DNA from: Desulfobacterales bacterium
GTDB lineage: Bacteria; Desulfobacterota; Desulfobacteria; Desulfobacterales; JAHEIW01
Assembly: GCA_030145015.1 (NCBI GenBank)
Contig: JAQYWI010000001.1
Location: 1 to 64,000, forward strand
Length of the DNA: 64,000 nt
Direction: 5' to 3'
The notes under the pieces were generated by a model. It was not told the DNA's origin. It did no database searches and saw only the letters and a list, made by a program, of their open reading frames with translations. The position numbers were made by a program, and so were the translations under genes. Of the stretch, positions 1-7,685 are shown in pieces. Each line of letters begins with the position of its first letter. The stretch's first letter is position 1.

Positions 1-200
1 GCCTGTCTGTCCTTGCGCGTGTGCCACCGTTATCTCTTATTCTATTTTTTCCCATGGCGTTCTCCATACAGGGATGTTTTTCATCATGGAGCCTTAAAAG
101 ATAAACAGGCGTTCTATCGTTCTAGTGATAGAACCTATCTCAAAATTAGCAGTTCATCTTCGAAAACAGAGAAAAAAGTTCCAAAGGTGCTCGAAAGTTA

Positions 201-279
201 GAAATGCCTAAAATTGAGGGATTATGTCATATTAATAATAAAAGATGGAGCGCAGCGAGACCATAATTTTAGGCATTTT
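201..279. repeat. Palindromic repeat family B, copy A
   Basis: Arms 201-215 (GAAATGCCTAAAATT) and 265-279 are complementary at 14 of 15 positions. The centre contains the word AAAAGATGGAGCGCAGCGAG at 240-259. The same word recurs, slightly changed, near 25441-25465 (reverse strand) and at 41475-41498, so this is a dispersed palindromic family rather than a chance hairpin. Confidence 0.7.
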
Positions 280-357
280 AGATCATTTTTAATTTTAGCT
301 CATTTGTTGCAAGCACCTTTTATAGGATTAAAACTGTACCATCGGGTGCTAAATACA

Positions 358-375
358 TTTTTGAGATAGCTTCTA
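358..375. repeat. Solo right end of MITE-like family
   Basis: TTTTTGAGATAGCTTCTA matches the right terminal repeat of the complete element at 4473-4720 at 16 of 18 positions. No matching left end is seen nearby, so this looks like a degraded or solo end. Confidence 0.5.
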
Positions 376-615
376 ATAAAGTAAATTGTTGGAATGGTTT
401 TTTATGAAGAAAGATATAAGTTACCTACCAAAACCAGATCTATGTCTGGATCTTTGATAGCTTATGATTTATGCAGAATGCGAATTGAGAAGTCAGACCG
501 GGTTCGCTTTGCCGGATTAAAAACGTGCGGCAAGTCGGTTAAAGTAGCGGATCTATGCCCTCTATGGGTTTCTATACATCATTAAAATGGACGGGGTCAA
601 ATAGAATTATGATCA

Positions 616-676
616 TTCGAATTTGACGGTTTTCTTTTATGCGGATACCCCAAAATAGCGCAGGGTCAAATTCGAA
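616..676. repeat. Inverted repeat with GGGTCAAA-type core
   Basis: TTCGAATTTGAC (616-627) and GTCAAATTCGAA (665-676) are perfect inverted copies. A nearby GGGGTCAAA at 592-600 shares its core with the inverted repeats that bound the RAYT transposase unit at 10720-11762. It may be a remnant site of that element family; this link is inference from a short word. Confidence 0.4.
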
Positions 677-700
677 AATCATCCAGTAAATTATGTCCAA

Positions 701-729
701 TAAAAAAGCAGAGCCATCGCTGGCCCTGC
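701..729 (-). terminator. Rho-independent terminator of the 827-1990 gene
   Basis: Read on the minus strand, a GC-rich hairpin (729-708, arms GCAGGGCCA and TGGCTCTGC with a 4-nt loop and one G-U pair) is followed at once by TTTTTTA (707-701). It lies about 100 bp past the stop codon at 827 and points the right way to end that transcript. Confidence 0.75.
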
Positions 730-763
730 CGCTTTAAATTAGCCTGGAGACGAATTTAAAGCG
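730..763. repeat. Perfect 11-bp inverted repeat
   Basis: CGCTTTAAATT (730-740) and AATTTAAAGCG (753-763) form a perfect 11-bp stem with a 12-nt loop between the stop codon at 827 and the terminator hairpin. It has no T-tract of its own. It may protect the mRNA 3' end or be a repeat remnant. Confidence 0.45.
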
Positions 764-826
764 ATTGAGTTAGCCGGTTACAAGTTTTGTCCAGTTATTA
801 AAACACATTTAAATGTCAAGAGAAAT

Positions 827-1990
827 TCAATCCAGGCTGTTAACTAAAGCGAATAGCAGTCCCCGGATTTTGGGGGACATTTCATCAAACTGCATGCCGA
901 TGGCCAATGTTTTAACCCCACCATGGGCAACCTCCCGACTCCAAACAATCTTGCCGGAAATTTTCAACAATAGAGTGTGCGTTATAACACTGACGTTTAT
1001 TTTCGCATTTGCTACGGTCTTATAGAGAGGGGAAACACCAGAGTTGTTAGCGACTTCTGTTGAATCGATAATGATGCTCATACCCCCGATCGAGATGTCT
1101 TCGGAGTCGCCTTCTATGAGAAGGGCTCCATCAGGTGAATGTTCCGGAAAAATTTCAAGCTGCAGTTTTAATGCGAATTTCTGCCGGGTCTGCCTTCGAA
1201 TCTGGTCTGAAGGCGCGTCTTCATCACTTAGTGAGCGAATACTTAATAAGTCTATAATCCCAAGCTCAATATTCGGATATTTGCGGCCGATCCGCATGAG
1301 TTTTTCTTTGGGTATTCTGACTAACTCTACCGGCTCAAGTGTTTCAATATAGGATTGAGATCTTTGCTCTTTGTTAAACGGATAGATATCTCCAAAGAAA
1401 TCATTTTCTGCCAGCGTTAATGTGGGTTTTCGAAAAATCTTTCTTTGATTTTGCAAAGTCAGGTAAATGGAATCTTTTAATCGGCCGGATACAACAAAAA
1501 ATAGATGGTCTTCCGGATCACCAATCTCTTTAACGACCTGTCCGGACGGCAGTCGTATATTTTCAAAAAGAGAACAAAACGCCTTTAACTCCTGGATGGA
1601 TAATTTGGAAAAGAAGTGTCCAAGAGGCAGTGTTTTGTTATTGCTGCTGTTTAGTTCGGATAAAAAGGATTGCACGTTTTGATCGGAAGGCATCTCAATA
1701 TGCCATTGAGAAATTTTTGAAACCATTGCCGGCAGTATTTTTCCGTCGTTCAAATATAGTTTGGCAGCCCGGTTGTAGGCTTTTGCAGCAGCATCAGGCA
1801 TCTTATTTTTTGTAAGCAAACCCGCATATATCCGCACCAGGTCAGGTTCGGCAGGAAATTTTTTTATAGCGTCGAGCATCAAGTCAATGGAATTGATAAC
1901 TATGGAGCCATCGATAATGTGCTCAACTGTATTTTTATCGATTTTGATCTGATTTGCTGAGGCTTTCTTTATAAATTCAGGCACTTTCAA
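827..1990 (-). CDS. Cyclic-nucleotide-binding and PilZ domain receptor protein
   Basis: This 387-residue soluble protein has three parts: an N-terminal helical, TPR-like region (about 1-95), a CRP-type cyclic-nucleotide-binding domain (about 125-245) and a C-terminal PilZ domain (about 265-385). In the cNMP domain the phosphate-binding cassette reads FFGDIYPF...QRSQS, keeping the Gly and the Arg that contact the cyclic phosphate in CRP, with Asp for the usual Glu. The PilZ part carries RRQTR and DISIGG, matching the RxxxR and D/NxSxxG motifs that bind c-di-GMP. It may therefore read two second messengers (inference); no output domain is visible. The start is TTG, preceded by AAAGGTGA about 8 nt upstream; GTG at 1984 is an alternative. 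It ends in a good terminator at 701-729. Confidence 0.75.
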   Translation of the reverse strand: MKVPEFIKKASANQIKIDKNTVEHIIDGSIVINSIDLMLDAIKKFPAEPDLVRIYAGLLTKNKMPDAAAKAYNRAAKLYLNDGKILPAMVSKISQWHIEMPSDQNVQSFLSELNSSNNKTLPLGHFFSKLSIQELKAFCSLFENIRLPSGQVVKEIGDPEDHLFFVVSGRLKDSIYLTLQNQRKIFRKPTLTLAENDFFGDIYPFNKEQRSQSYIETLEPVELVRIPKEKLMRIGRKYPNIELGIIDLLSIRSLSDEDAPSDQIRRQTRQKFALKLQLEIFPEHSPDGALLIEGDSEDISIGGMSIIIDSTEVANNSGVSPLYKTVANAKINVSVITHTLLLKISGKIVWSREVAHGGVKTLAIGMQFDEMSPKIRGLLFALVNSLD

Positions 1991-2175
1991 TTTAAAATCA
2001 CCTTTCCGCAGGTGTAACCGAATTTTAAGATCTTGTGGGCAAGATCAATTCTTCTGTGTAAAATCAATTATTTAGCGCATCAAACAACGGATAGATCTAA
2101 TATCGGCAATTTCGGTAAATTTCTTAAGATATTAAATAAAATAAAGATTCCAACCTTAAAGCCGATATTTATATT

Positions 2176-2562
2176 ATGGGAGAAAAAGAAAGACGAAAAT
2201 ATTCACGAGTTCAAATATTTGATCCGATTTCCTATTTAGGTAAAGATTCAAAGGGCAAGGTCATCGGATACAATATAGCCGTTGTTCGAAATGTGAGCCA
2301 AACCGGAATTCAGATTGAAACCTTCCAGGCAATTAGCTCAGACAACATCTCCTTGATGTTTTTCGATTTAGCCAATAAGGAAATAGAAATTAAAGGCGAG
2401 GTTGTCTATTGCACAAAGAATGATGCCGGTCAGCATAATATCGGAATCCGCCTCGTCGGAACAGCCGCTGAAAACCTTCAATTTATAAAGGCCTTAGTAA
2501 AATCCTACCACTACCAAAAAGAAAAATCTCGCCTGGTCATCTCCCCCGGCATCCTAAATTAA
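2176..2562 (+). CDS. PilZ domain protein
   Basis: This 128-residue protein is almost entirely a PilZ domain. ERRKYSR near the N terminus supplies the arginine motif and RNVSQTGIQIE the NxSxxG motif, both expected for c-di-GMP binding. There is no other domain, so it is probably a stand-alone c-di-GMP adaptor or effector. It is divergent from the PilZ/cNMP gene ending at 827, with about 185 bp between the starts, so the two may share a regulatory region. No strong ribosome-binding site precedes the ATG. Confidence 0.75.
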   Translation: MGEKERRKYSRVQIFDPISYLGKDSKGKVIGYNIAVVRNVSQTGIQIETFQAISSDNISLMFFDLANKEIEIKGEVVYCTKNDAGQHNIGIRLVGTAAENLQFIKALVKSYHYQKEKSRLVISPGILN

Positions 2563-2705
2563 GACCCTAAATTGTAAAATAGTCGATGAGTCAAATCGTC
2601 GTTGAAGATTTAAATTTAAATCTGCTTGACGGAATTTAAAATTTCAGTATTTAAGATTCGATGCCAGTTTTTATCTGTGAAATCTGCGCAATCTATGGAT
2701 AGTTT

Positions 2706-2845
2706 TTGTGTAGGGCAGGCCTCTGCGCCTGCCAGATTAAGCCGGAAAACGACAATTCAGAACCCCAAAACGACAATTCAGGCCGGAAAACGACAACTCA
2801 TGGGAATGGATGATATTCAAGCAGCACGGGCCTCTGCGCCTGCTA
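2706..2845. repeat. Short tandem repeats with GCCGGAAAACGACAA unit
   Basis: Three roughly 20-bp units lie head to tail at 2741-2760, 2763-2781 and 2782-2801, based on GCCGGAAAACGACAATTCAG. A word GCCTCTGCGCCTGC occurs on both sides (about 2719 and 2829). A 25-bp stretch beginning GCCAGATTAAGCC at 2731 is repeated exactly at 24168-24192. There is no other content in the 2563-2932 gap. Confidence 0.7.
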
Positions 2846-2932
2846 GTCCTCGCGAAACGACATTAATTATAACCACATAGCATGGTCCTGCCCCTGACCC
2901 TCCCAGCCCCTGTCGTTTGATAAATTCCATTC

Positions 2933-2967
2933 TTGACATAGAATATGATTTGATATAACGTATATAC
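2933..2967 (+). promoter_or_regulatory. Promoter and possible operator of the toxin-antitoxin pair
   Basis: TTGACA (2933-2938) and TATAAC (2954-2959) are separated by 15 bp, and the palindrome GTATATAC (2960-2967) overlaps the expected start of transcription. Ribbon-helix-helix antitoxins commonly bind such palindromes to repress their own operon, so this is a plausible autoregulatory site (inference). Confidence 0.5.
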
Positions 2968-2994
2968 AATATAACATTTACCTGGAGAATTAAA

Positions 2995-3240
2995 ATGACC
3001 ACTCAAATGATAGTTCGGATCAACCCCGAACTCAAGAATAAGGTTAACAACCTCGCAAAGGCGGAGGGCAAGAGCGTTAGTGAAGTTGTCCGAGAATTGT
3101 TGGAAGATTATGTAAAAAATCGTGATATTGGCCTATATATAGACGATCTGTGGCAGCGTATCGGTGATAGACTCACATCCCGGAAGGTTGGTCCTCAAGA
3201 GATCCGGCGTGCCATTCAGGAAGTGAGAGCGAAGAAGTGA
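2995..3240 (+). CDS. Ribbon-helix-helix antitoxin
   Basis: This 81-residue protein begins with a typical RHH DNA-binding segment: a beta strand (TTQMIVRINPEL) followed by two helices (KNKVNNLAKAEG, SVSEVVRELLEDYV). The C-terminal half would wrap the toxin. GGAG lies 7 nt before the ATG. Its last codons overlap the start of the PIN-domain gene by 4 bp (GTGA), the usual arrangement of antitoxin before toxin. It probably neutralises that PIN nuclease and represses the operon through the palindrome at 2960-2967. Confidence 0.8.
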   Translation: MTTQMIVRINPELKNKVNNLAKAEGKSVSEVVRELLEDYVKNRDIGLYIDDLWQRIGDRLTSRKVGPQEIRRAIQEVRAKK

Positions 3241-3653
3241 TCAGGATTGTAATGGATACGAATGTCTTCGTTTCATCCTTTTTCGGCGGTCATTCTCGCA
3301 AAGTAGTTGATCTTTGGAAATCGGGTGAAGTCGCCCTTTGTCTGTCGAAACGCATCGTTGATGAATACATAGAGGTTTTGCGCCGCCTTGGGCTGCAAAA
3401 TGAAAAAGAGCTTGACGAATTACTGGGCCTTTTTGCGCATGGTTTTCATGTCGTATTTACGGCAAAGACTCCAGAATTGTACGTTGTGGAAAAAGACCCT
3501 GACGATAATAAATTCATTGAATGTGCTGCCGCCTTGAAGGCTGATTTTATTATTACCGGCGACAAAGCGCTTTTAGAAATTCAAGATTACATGGCTATTA
3601 AAATCGTCAGCCCCAGGGATTTTCTAAGCAGTTATAAAAAGTTGAAGCACTAG
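3237..3653 (+). CDS. PIN-domain toxin (COG1569-type)
   Basis: This 138-residue protein is a complete PIN domain, a metal-dependent RNase fold. The acidic residues expected in the active site are visible: Asp in VMDTNVFVSS, Glu in DEYIEVL, Asp in EKDPDDNKFIECA and Asp in FIITGDKAL. The start is GTG, overlapping the antitoxin stop codon as GTGA, which implies translational coupling. It belongs to the putative toxin family often paired with RHH antitoxins. Its RNA target cannot be read from the sequence. Confidence 0.85.
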   Translation: MIRIVMDTNVFVSSFFGGHSRKVVDLWKSGEVALCLSKRIVDEYIEVLRRLGLQNEKELDELLGLFAHGFHVVFTAKTPELYVVEKDPDDNKFIECAAALKADFIITGDKALLEIQDYMAIKIVSPRDFLSSYKKLKH

Positions 3654-3672
3654 CCGCAACAGAGGCTCCATA

Positions 3673-4083
3673 ATGAAAACAGCCATCAAAATATTGATAA
3701 TGGTCGTTGTGTTAATAGCAGCGATCATTTCTATCCGTGATTACTTTACATACAAAGAAAAGCAAAAATTATATGCAAGATTTTTGATGTATGAGGAGGA
3801 ATTAGTCGCATTCTCAAAAGTTTTAATTGAAATGCAGCAGTTAGGGGAGAAATATATAATTTTTAAAAGCCGAAATATAGATGATGAGACCAGAGCAACG
3901 CTTTTAAAAGAAATAGAGGATTTTTTAGAGAAATCGGAAACAATAACAAATAAATTTTCCAACTTACTAAAACGCTATAATTCAATTGTAAGCCGGTTTA
4001 ACAATCTGCCCAAACAGATTCTTTGGTATAAAAAGTCATTACCCCAGGCGCTTCAAGTCAAAACTAAGGAGGATTATCTCTGA
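3673..4083 (+). CDS. Membrane-anchored coiled-coil protein, unknown function
   Basis: I do not recognise this 136-residue protein. It has one N-terminal hydrophobic segment (about 6-22, ILIMVVVLIAAIISI) that looks like a signal anchor, followed by a charged, helix-rich region with coiled-coil character (YARFLMYEEELVAF, LKEIEDFLEKSETI). No cysteine or catalytic motif is apparent. It lies 19 bp after the PIN toxin and 21 bp before the next membrane protein, so it could be transcribed with both. Confidence 0.55.
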   Translation: MKTAIKILIMVVVLIAAIISIRDYFTYKEKQKLYARFLMYEEELVAFSKVLIEMQQLGEKYIIFKSRNIDDETRATLLKEIEDFLEKSETITNKFSNLLKRYNSIVSRFNNLPKQILWYKKSLPQALQVKTKEDYL

Positions 4084-4104
4084 AAGAAATGAGGAGGGTG
4101 TCTG

Positions 4105-4476
4105 ATGGATTTGATACTCCTATATCTTGGATCCGGCCTCACGCTTATTTGGGGGGTAGCGCACCTCTTTCCGACGAAATCAGTTGTTCAGGGATTTGGA
4201 GAGATAAGCATCGATAATAGGCGCATTATTACAATGGAGTGGATTACTGAAGGTCTTGCATTAATCTTTATCGGTGTTCTTGTAGCGGCAGTAACTGTTA
4301 TTGATTCATCAAATGTTGTCTCTACCGCCATTTACTTCATTTCAGCTATTATGCTTCTGGTAATGGCATTGTTATCTTTATTCACCGGTTTTAAAGTTCG
4401 CTTTTTGCCATTTAAACTATGCCCATTCATTTTCACTGCTTCGGCCGTTCTTATTTTAATCGGAGGATTGATTTAG
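4105..4476 (+). CDS. Small integral membrane protein, unknown function
   Basis: This 123-residue protein has about four hydrophobic segments and short loops, and I cannot assign a family. GAGGAGG precedes the ATG at good spacing, which supports it as a real gene. The stop codon TAG (4474-4476) lies inside the left terminal repeat of the MITE-like element at 4473-4720, so the element's insertion may have set the present C terminus. Confidence 0.6.
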   Translation: MDLILLYLGSGLTLIWGVAHLFPTKSVVQGFGEISIDNRRIITMEWITEGLALIFIGVLVAAVTVIDSSNVVSTAIYFISAIMLLVMALLSLFTGFKVRFLPFKLCPFIFTASAVLILIGGLI

Positions 4477-4720
4477 AACCCATCTCAAAAAAGCGTCTAA
4501 GTGCCCATGGCTGCGTTGTCACGCAGAGCCTGATTCAGCATCGATCTTATTGTATTAAGGTGCATCTTCCTGCGAATTGAAATACTCACGTACTCCGTGT
4601 ACGCTCCGTTTTCAATTCACAGGACGCCTTGATGCATACATTAATTTATTAAGATTAGATATGTAATCCCGCTGTAGCGGGGCCCTGAACACGGATCCAC
4701 ATTTTTGAGATGGGTTCTAA
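4473..4720. mobile_element. MITE-like element, complete copy 1
   Basis: TTAGAACCCATCTCAAAAA (4473-4491) and its perfect reverse complement (4702-4720) bound a 248-bp non-coding segment. Inside is a second palindrome around 4574-4618 whose centre reads CTCACGTACTCCGTGTACGC. The ends are flush with TA dinucleotides, the target duplication typical of IS630/Tc1-mariner elements (inference). A shorter homologous copy is at 36816-36963 and isolated ends lie at 358-375, 41387-41407 and 58817-58832. No transposase is encoded in any copy. Confidence 0.75.
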
Positions 4721-4725
4721 TCTTA

Positions 4726-5286
4726 ATGGATGTTATGTCTGTGTATTTAAAAACAAAATTGATTGATATTCTTTATAAGGTGGCGACAGGCAGTAAGAAG
4801 GTTCGGAATCTTCTAACTCCCCTAGGGGCGATTTTCTTTGCTTTCTTTATAACGCTGTTTATCCTTTTAGCCTTGCAATTAGATCAATTATTAGAGCTTC
4901 CCCGGCTTTTTTCAAAGCCGGTTAATATTATTTTTTCTTTACCGCTACTTTTTCCGGGACTGTTCTTAATTGGATGGTCAGTTCTGCATTTTCTTAAAGT
5001 GAAGGGAACGCCAGTGCCCTTTAATCCTCCGCCTAAGGTAGTTGCCGACGGCCCGTATGCCTATGCAAGAAACCCGATGCTTTCAGGCGTATTCATATTA
5101 CTATTTGGTTTTGGTATATTAATTGGATCTTTTAGTTTTACCTTCATATTCACACCACTTTTCATAGTTTTAAATGTGTGGGAATTGAAAGCTATCGAGG
5201 AACCTGAGCTCGCGAAACGACTCGGTGAAGAATATCTTGATTATAAGAATAAAACCCCCATGTTTATTCCCAATTTTAGGCAATAG
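4726..5286 (+). CDS. Isoprenylcysteine methyltransferase-like membrane protein
   Basis: This protein of about 186 residues has four or so membrane segments. Its C-terminal region, GPYAYARNPMLSG followed by EEPELAKRLGEEYLDYK, is the signature of the ICMT/PEMT-type phospholipid and isoprenylcysteine methyltransferases, which use S-adenosylmethionine at the membrane. The substrate in bacteria of this type is unknown. An upstream TTG (4705) lies inside the MITE terminal repeat; ATG 4726 or 4735 is the likelier start, though neither has a strong ribosome-binding site. Confidence 0.75.
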   Translation: MDVMSVYLKTKLIDILYKVATGSKKVRNLLTPLGAIFFAFFITLFILLALQLDQLLELPRLFSKPVNIIFSLPLLFPGLFLIGWSVLHFLKVKGTPVPFNPPPKVVADGPYAYARNPMLSGVFILLFGFGILIGSFSFTFIFTPLFIVLNVWELKAIEEPELAKRLGEEYLDYKNKTPMFIPNFRQ

Positions 5287-5381
5287 GGTAAAGCTTGGTG
5301 GTATCTTCAAGATCGAGTTTTGGGTTGATGGGAAATGTCAAATTTTTCGTTAATGGTGGCTTTGCATAGAGGAGGCACCTT

Positions 5382-6338
5382 CTGATTAATCGAAAACTGA
5401 AATATTTAGCCTTTACAATAGCGCTTCTGGCCATATGGACTTCATCTTTACTTTCGTGTGCGCATGGGCAAATGCCTGCAGGACGCTCTTTCAACCATGA
5501 GGGGCTGGAACGCAAATACTTGATCTATTCACCGCCCCTAAAACCCGGCCATTCGGGCAAACGACCGCTGCTTTTCGTGCTGCATGGCGGTGGCGGCACT
5601 TACCGAGGTATGCTCCGGTTGACAAAAGGACGATTCAACGAACTGGCCGATCGCGATGGGTTTTTTGTAGTTTATCCCCAGGGCATTGACAAGTCCTGGA
5701 ACGATGGCCGGCCCGACAAGATTTCCGGTGCCCACCGCAAAGGCATCGATGATGTCGGTTTTTTTCGTGCATTGATCGAACATCTGGCAGCTGCATACCC
5801 GATTGATTCAAAGCGGATTTTTGTGACCGGAATCTCAAACGGTGGGCTCATGGCGTTCAACCTGGGGTGCAGCCTGCCCGATAAAATTCGCGCCATCGCA
5901 CCTGTCACCGCCCAGATTCCATCCGCAATAGAGCCGCTGTGCCGTTCTGAATCAAGTGTAAGCCTTGTTGTTTTCAACGGTACCGAGGATCCCTTGGTTC
6001 CATACAGCGGGGGCCAAATAACCGTATTTCGACGGGAAAGGGGCGAGGTGCTCTCAACTGATGAAACGATTAGAATTTGGCGAAAAAAGAATCGCTGCAC
6101 TTCGGAAGCCCGGGCGGCTCAACTTACAGACAATGCCGCAGACGGCACCCGCGTCACAAAAATTGAATACACGCAGTGTGCGGCAGCGTCCAAAGTTGTG
6201 CTTTATCGGATAGATGGGGGCGGGCACACCTGGCCGGATGGTCGTCAGTACTTACCGGCAGGGCTCATCGGTCGAACCAGCCGCGACATCAACGCTTGTG
6301 ATGAGATCTGGGAATTTTTTAAAAGCCTTAAATTTTGA
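5382..6338 (+). CDS. Secreted lipoprotein esterase, PHB depolymerase/feruloyl esterase family
   Basis: This alpha/beta hydrolase belongs to the LpqC/poly(3-hydroxybutyrate) depolymerase-like family. HGGGG near the start forms the oxyanion region, GISNGG holds the nucleophile Ser (about residue 152), TEDPLVP fits the Asp and GGGHTWPDG the His. The first ATG (5472) would give no export signal. In frame upstream, AGGAGG (5370-5375) is followed by CTG (5382) and ATT (5385), opening a segment NRKLKYLAFTIALLAIWTSS and the lipobox LLSC. I therefore start it at the non-ATG codon CTG/ATT, giving a lipoprotein of about 318 residues. An in-frame stop at 5367 limits any longer form. The substrate could be a polyester or an aromatic ester. 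Confidence 0.8.
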   Translation: MINRKLKYLAFTIALLAIWTSSLLSCAHGQMPAGRSFNHEGLERKYLIYSPPLKPGHSGKRPLLFVLHGGGGTYRGMLRLTKGRFNELADRDGFFVVYPQGIDKSWNDGRPDKISGAHRKGIDDVGFFRALIEHLAAAYPIDSKRIFVTGISNGGLMAFNLGCSLPDKIRAIAPVTAQIPSAIEPLCRSESSVSLVVFNGTEDPLVPYSGGQITVFRRERGEVLSTDETIRIWRKKNRCTSEARAAQLTDNAADGTRVTKIEYTQCAAASKVVLYRIDGGGHTWPDGRQYLPAGLIGRTSRDINACDEIWEFFKSLKF

Positions 6339-6586
6339 TGAAAAACCCTGCAATCAAATCGAAAAGCCCGAATTATGGTATCGATGGACCCAGTGTCCTG
6401 CGCAACTTAGCTTTGATAGGCATCGGAGCACTCGCTCTCGGTCTGGCCCTATATCATGAACTTTTACCAATGCATCGAAATATCGCTTTTATATCTGTTT
6501 ACGCAAGTGCAGGTATTGTAATTTTCAATTTAATCTGCATAACATTATGCGAAAGTTCTCCACCAGATTGGTTGGAAGGATATTAA
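6338..6586 (+). CDS. Small two-TM protein, possible methyltransferase N-terminal remnant
   Basis: The ATG overlaps the esterase stop as TGATG, so translation is probably coupled. The 82 residues include NYGIDGPSVLRNLALIG, then two hydrophobic segments. From memory, this resembles the N-terminal membrane part of a group of class I SAM methyltransferases that start with NYGIDAP-type sequences. The catalytic domain is absent, so this may be a truncated copy; a free-standing small membrane protein is equally possible. Confidence 0.5.
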   Translation: MKNPAIKSKSPNYGIDGPSVLRNLALIGIGALALGLALYHELLPMHRNIAFISVYASAGIVIFNLICITLCESSPPDWLEGY

Positions 6587-6687
6587 AGCATCCAGTCTAC
6601 GCTTTCAGATGTTTCCACAGACAGTCGGTAAATTGGGCAGCGCAGTGCTGATCAATTTAGGGATATAGGAGCTAAATTAATACCTAA

Positions 6688-6747
6688 ATTTTGCGTGAAA
6701 ATAGATGAGAATAAAAAAGATCATCATCAATTATTTTCATGCAAAAT
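6688..6747. promoter_or_regulatory. Inverted repeat upstream of the 6772 gene
   Basis: ATTTTGCGTGAAAAT (6688-6702) and ATTTTCATGCAAAAT (6733-6747) pair at 14 of 15 positions. The hairpin ends 25 bp before the start codon and 14 bp before the AGGAGG of the next gene, so it could sit in its leader RNA. Its role is unknown. Confidence 0.35.
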
Positions 6748-6771
6748 TCACGTAAAATAAAGGAGGGGGTT

Positions 6772-7254
6772 ATGACTGAATTTACGATGGGACAGGATGT
6801 TCCGGAGCCTCGCGAGGCTAAGGACACAAGCGTCGATAAAAATAAGGCCATCCTTAATTATATCATGAGCTCACTGCGGGCCACCAAACCCTGGACCCGC
6901 CTGTTATCGATTTTGGGTTTTATCGGAACGGGTCTTACCATACTCGTAGGGCTTGGCCTAATGGTGGGCGGAAACTTTATTCCGATTTCCCCCCAAGCGC
7001 CGCCCTGGGCATTTCTGGGGCTGGGGATATTTTACCTTCTGACCAGTGTTTTTTGTCTGGTCCCCTCAATATGGCTTTCCAAGTATTCCGCTGCAATCGC
7101 TTCATTTTTAAAACGAGGCGATTCGGCCCAGCTTGGCAAAGCGATGGCTTACCAGAAATCTTTCTGGAAGTTTGTTGGGATCCTGGCGTTGGTGTTTATC
7201 GCCATCGCGATCCTGGGAATTCTTGCTGCGATTTTTTGGTACCGGTATTTTTAG
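6772..7254 (+). CDS. DUF5362-like membrane protein
   Basis: The start at ATG 6772 is set by AAGGAGGGGG just upstream; an upstream in-frame codon at 6739 has no such site. The 160-residue product has a hydrophilic N terminus, then TKPWTRLLSILGFIGTGLTI opening the first of about three membrane segments, a short cytosolic stretch (YSAAIASFLKRGDSAQLGKAMAYQKSFWKFVG) and a final segment. The pattern resembles the DUF5362 family, whose function is unknown. Confidence 0.65.
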   Translation: MTEFTMGQDVPEPREAKDTSVDKNKAILNYIMSSLRATKPWTRLLSILGFIGTGLTILVGLGLMVGGNFIPISPQAPPWAFLGLGIFYLLTSVFCLVPSIWLSKYSAAIASFLKRGDSAQLGKAMAYQKSFWKFVGILALVFIAIAILGILAAIFWYRYF

Positions 7255-7685
7255 CGTTTCGAAGATAACAATTTTAAAATAAATTTTATGCAATTGGCGA
7301 CGTCTATCAGGTCGGGCCATTGTCTTTATTAAAATAATGGATAAACGCAATTGTCGCCGAGATGTCTCCGTTTTATTCCTGAAGCCAGCTCCCGCCGGTT
7401 TCCTCCTGCAGTTTTTGATTCTTTCACCAGTCTCGTAAAATCAATTCTGATGATTCCTTTTAATAAGCATTAAAATTTCTCAAGTCGGTTATCGAAAACC
7501 AGACGATTGTTCCGGAAAAATTATTTATCAATATTTGCGGTTAGTTATAACTGCTTTTTTGCTTTTTTGCGCACAATATGCGAAAATATTTATTAACATC
7601 AATGCCTTTTTAATCCAGATTGCGGTCAGAATACTGCTGCGCGAGCGTTGACCCCCACTAATTCGGGAGAAATAAATTAATTTTC
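7255..7685. other. Gene-free gap of about 430 bp
   Basis: I see no credible gene on either strand. The sequence is AT-rich with short runs of T (7556-7571) and no clear terminator or promoter. It separates two membrane protein genes in the same direction. Confidence 0.4.

Larger units (their letters stand above)
1..700. other. Gene-free left edge with repeat remnants
   Basis: I find no convincing gene. The short open frames at 13-201 and 394-585 have no recognisable domain, no clear ribosome-binding site and run through repeat-like DNA. The stretch holds a palindromic repeat (201-279), one terminal end of the MITE-like family (358-375) and an inverted repeat (616-676). It looks like a landing zone for repeats downstream of the gene that ends at 827. 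Confidence 0.5.

Noticed and set aside
394..585. Small gene of 63 residues
   Set aside because: No ribosome-binding site, no domain and low-complexity surroundings next to a MITE end; probably a chance frame.
2741..2801. CRISPR array
   Set aside because: Three adjacent 20-bp units without unique spacers and without cas genes; a tandem repeat, not an array.
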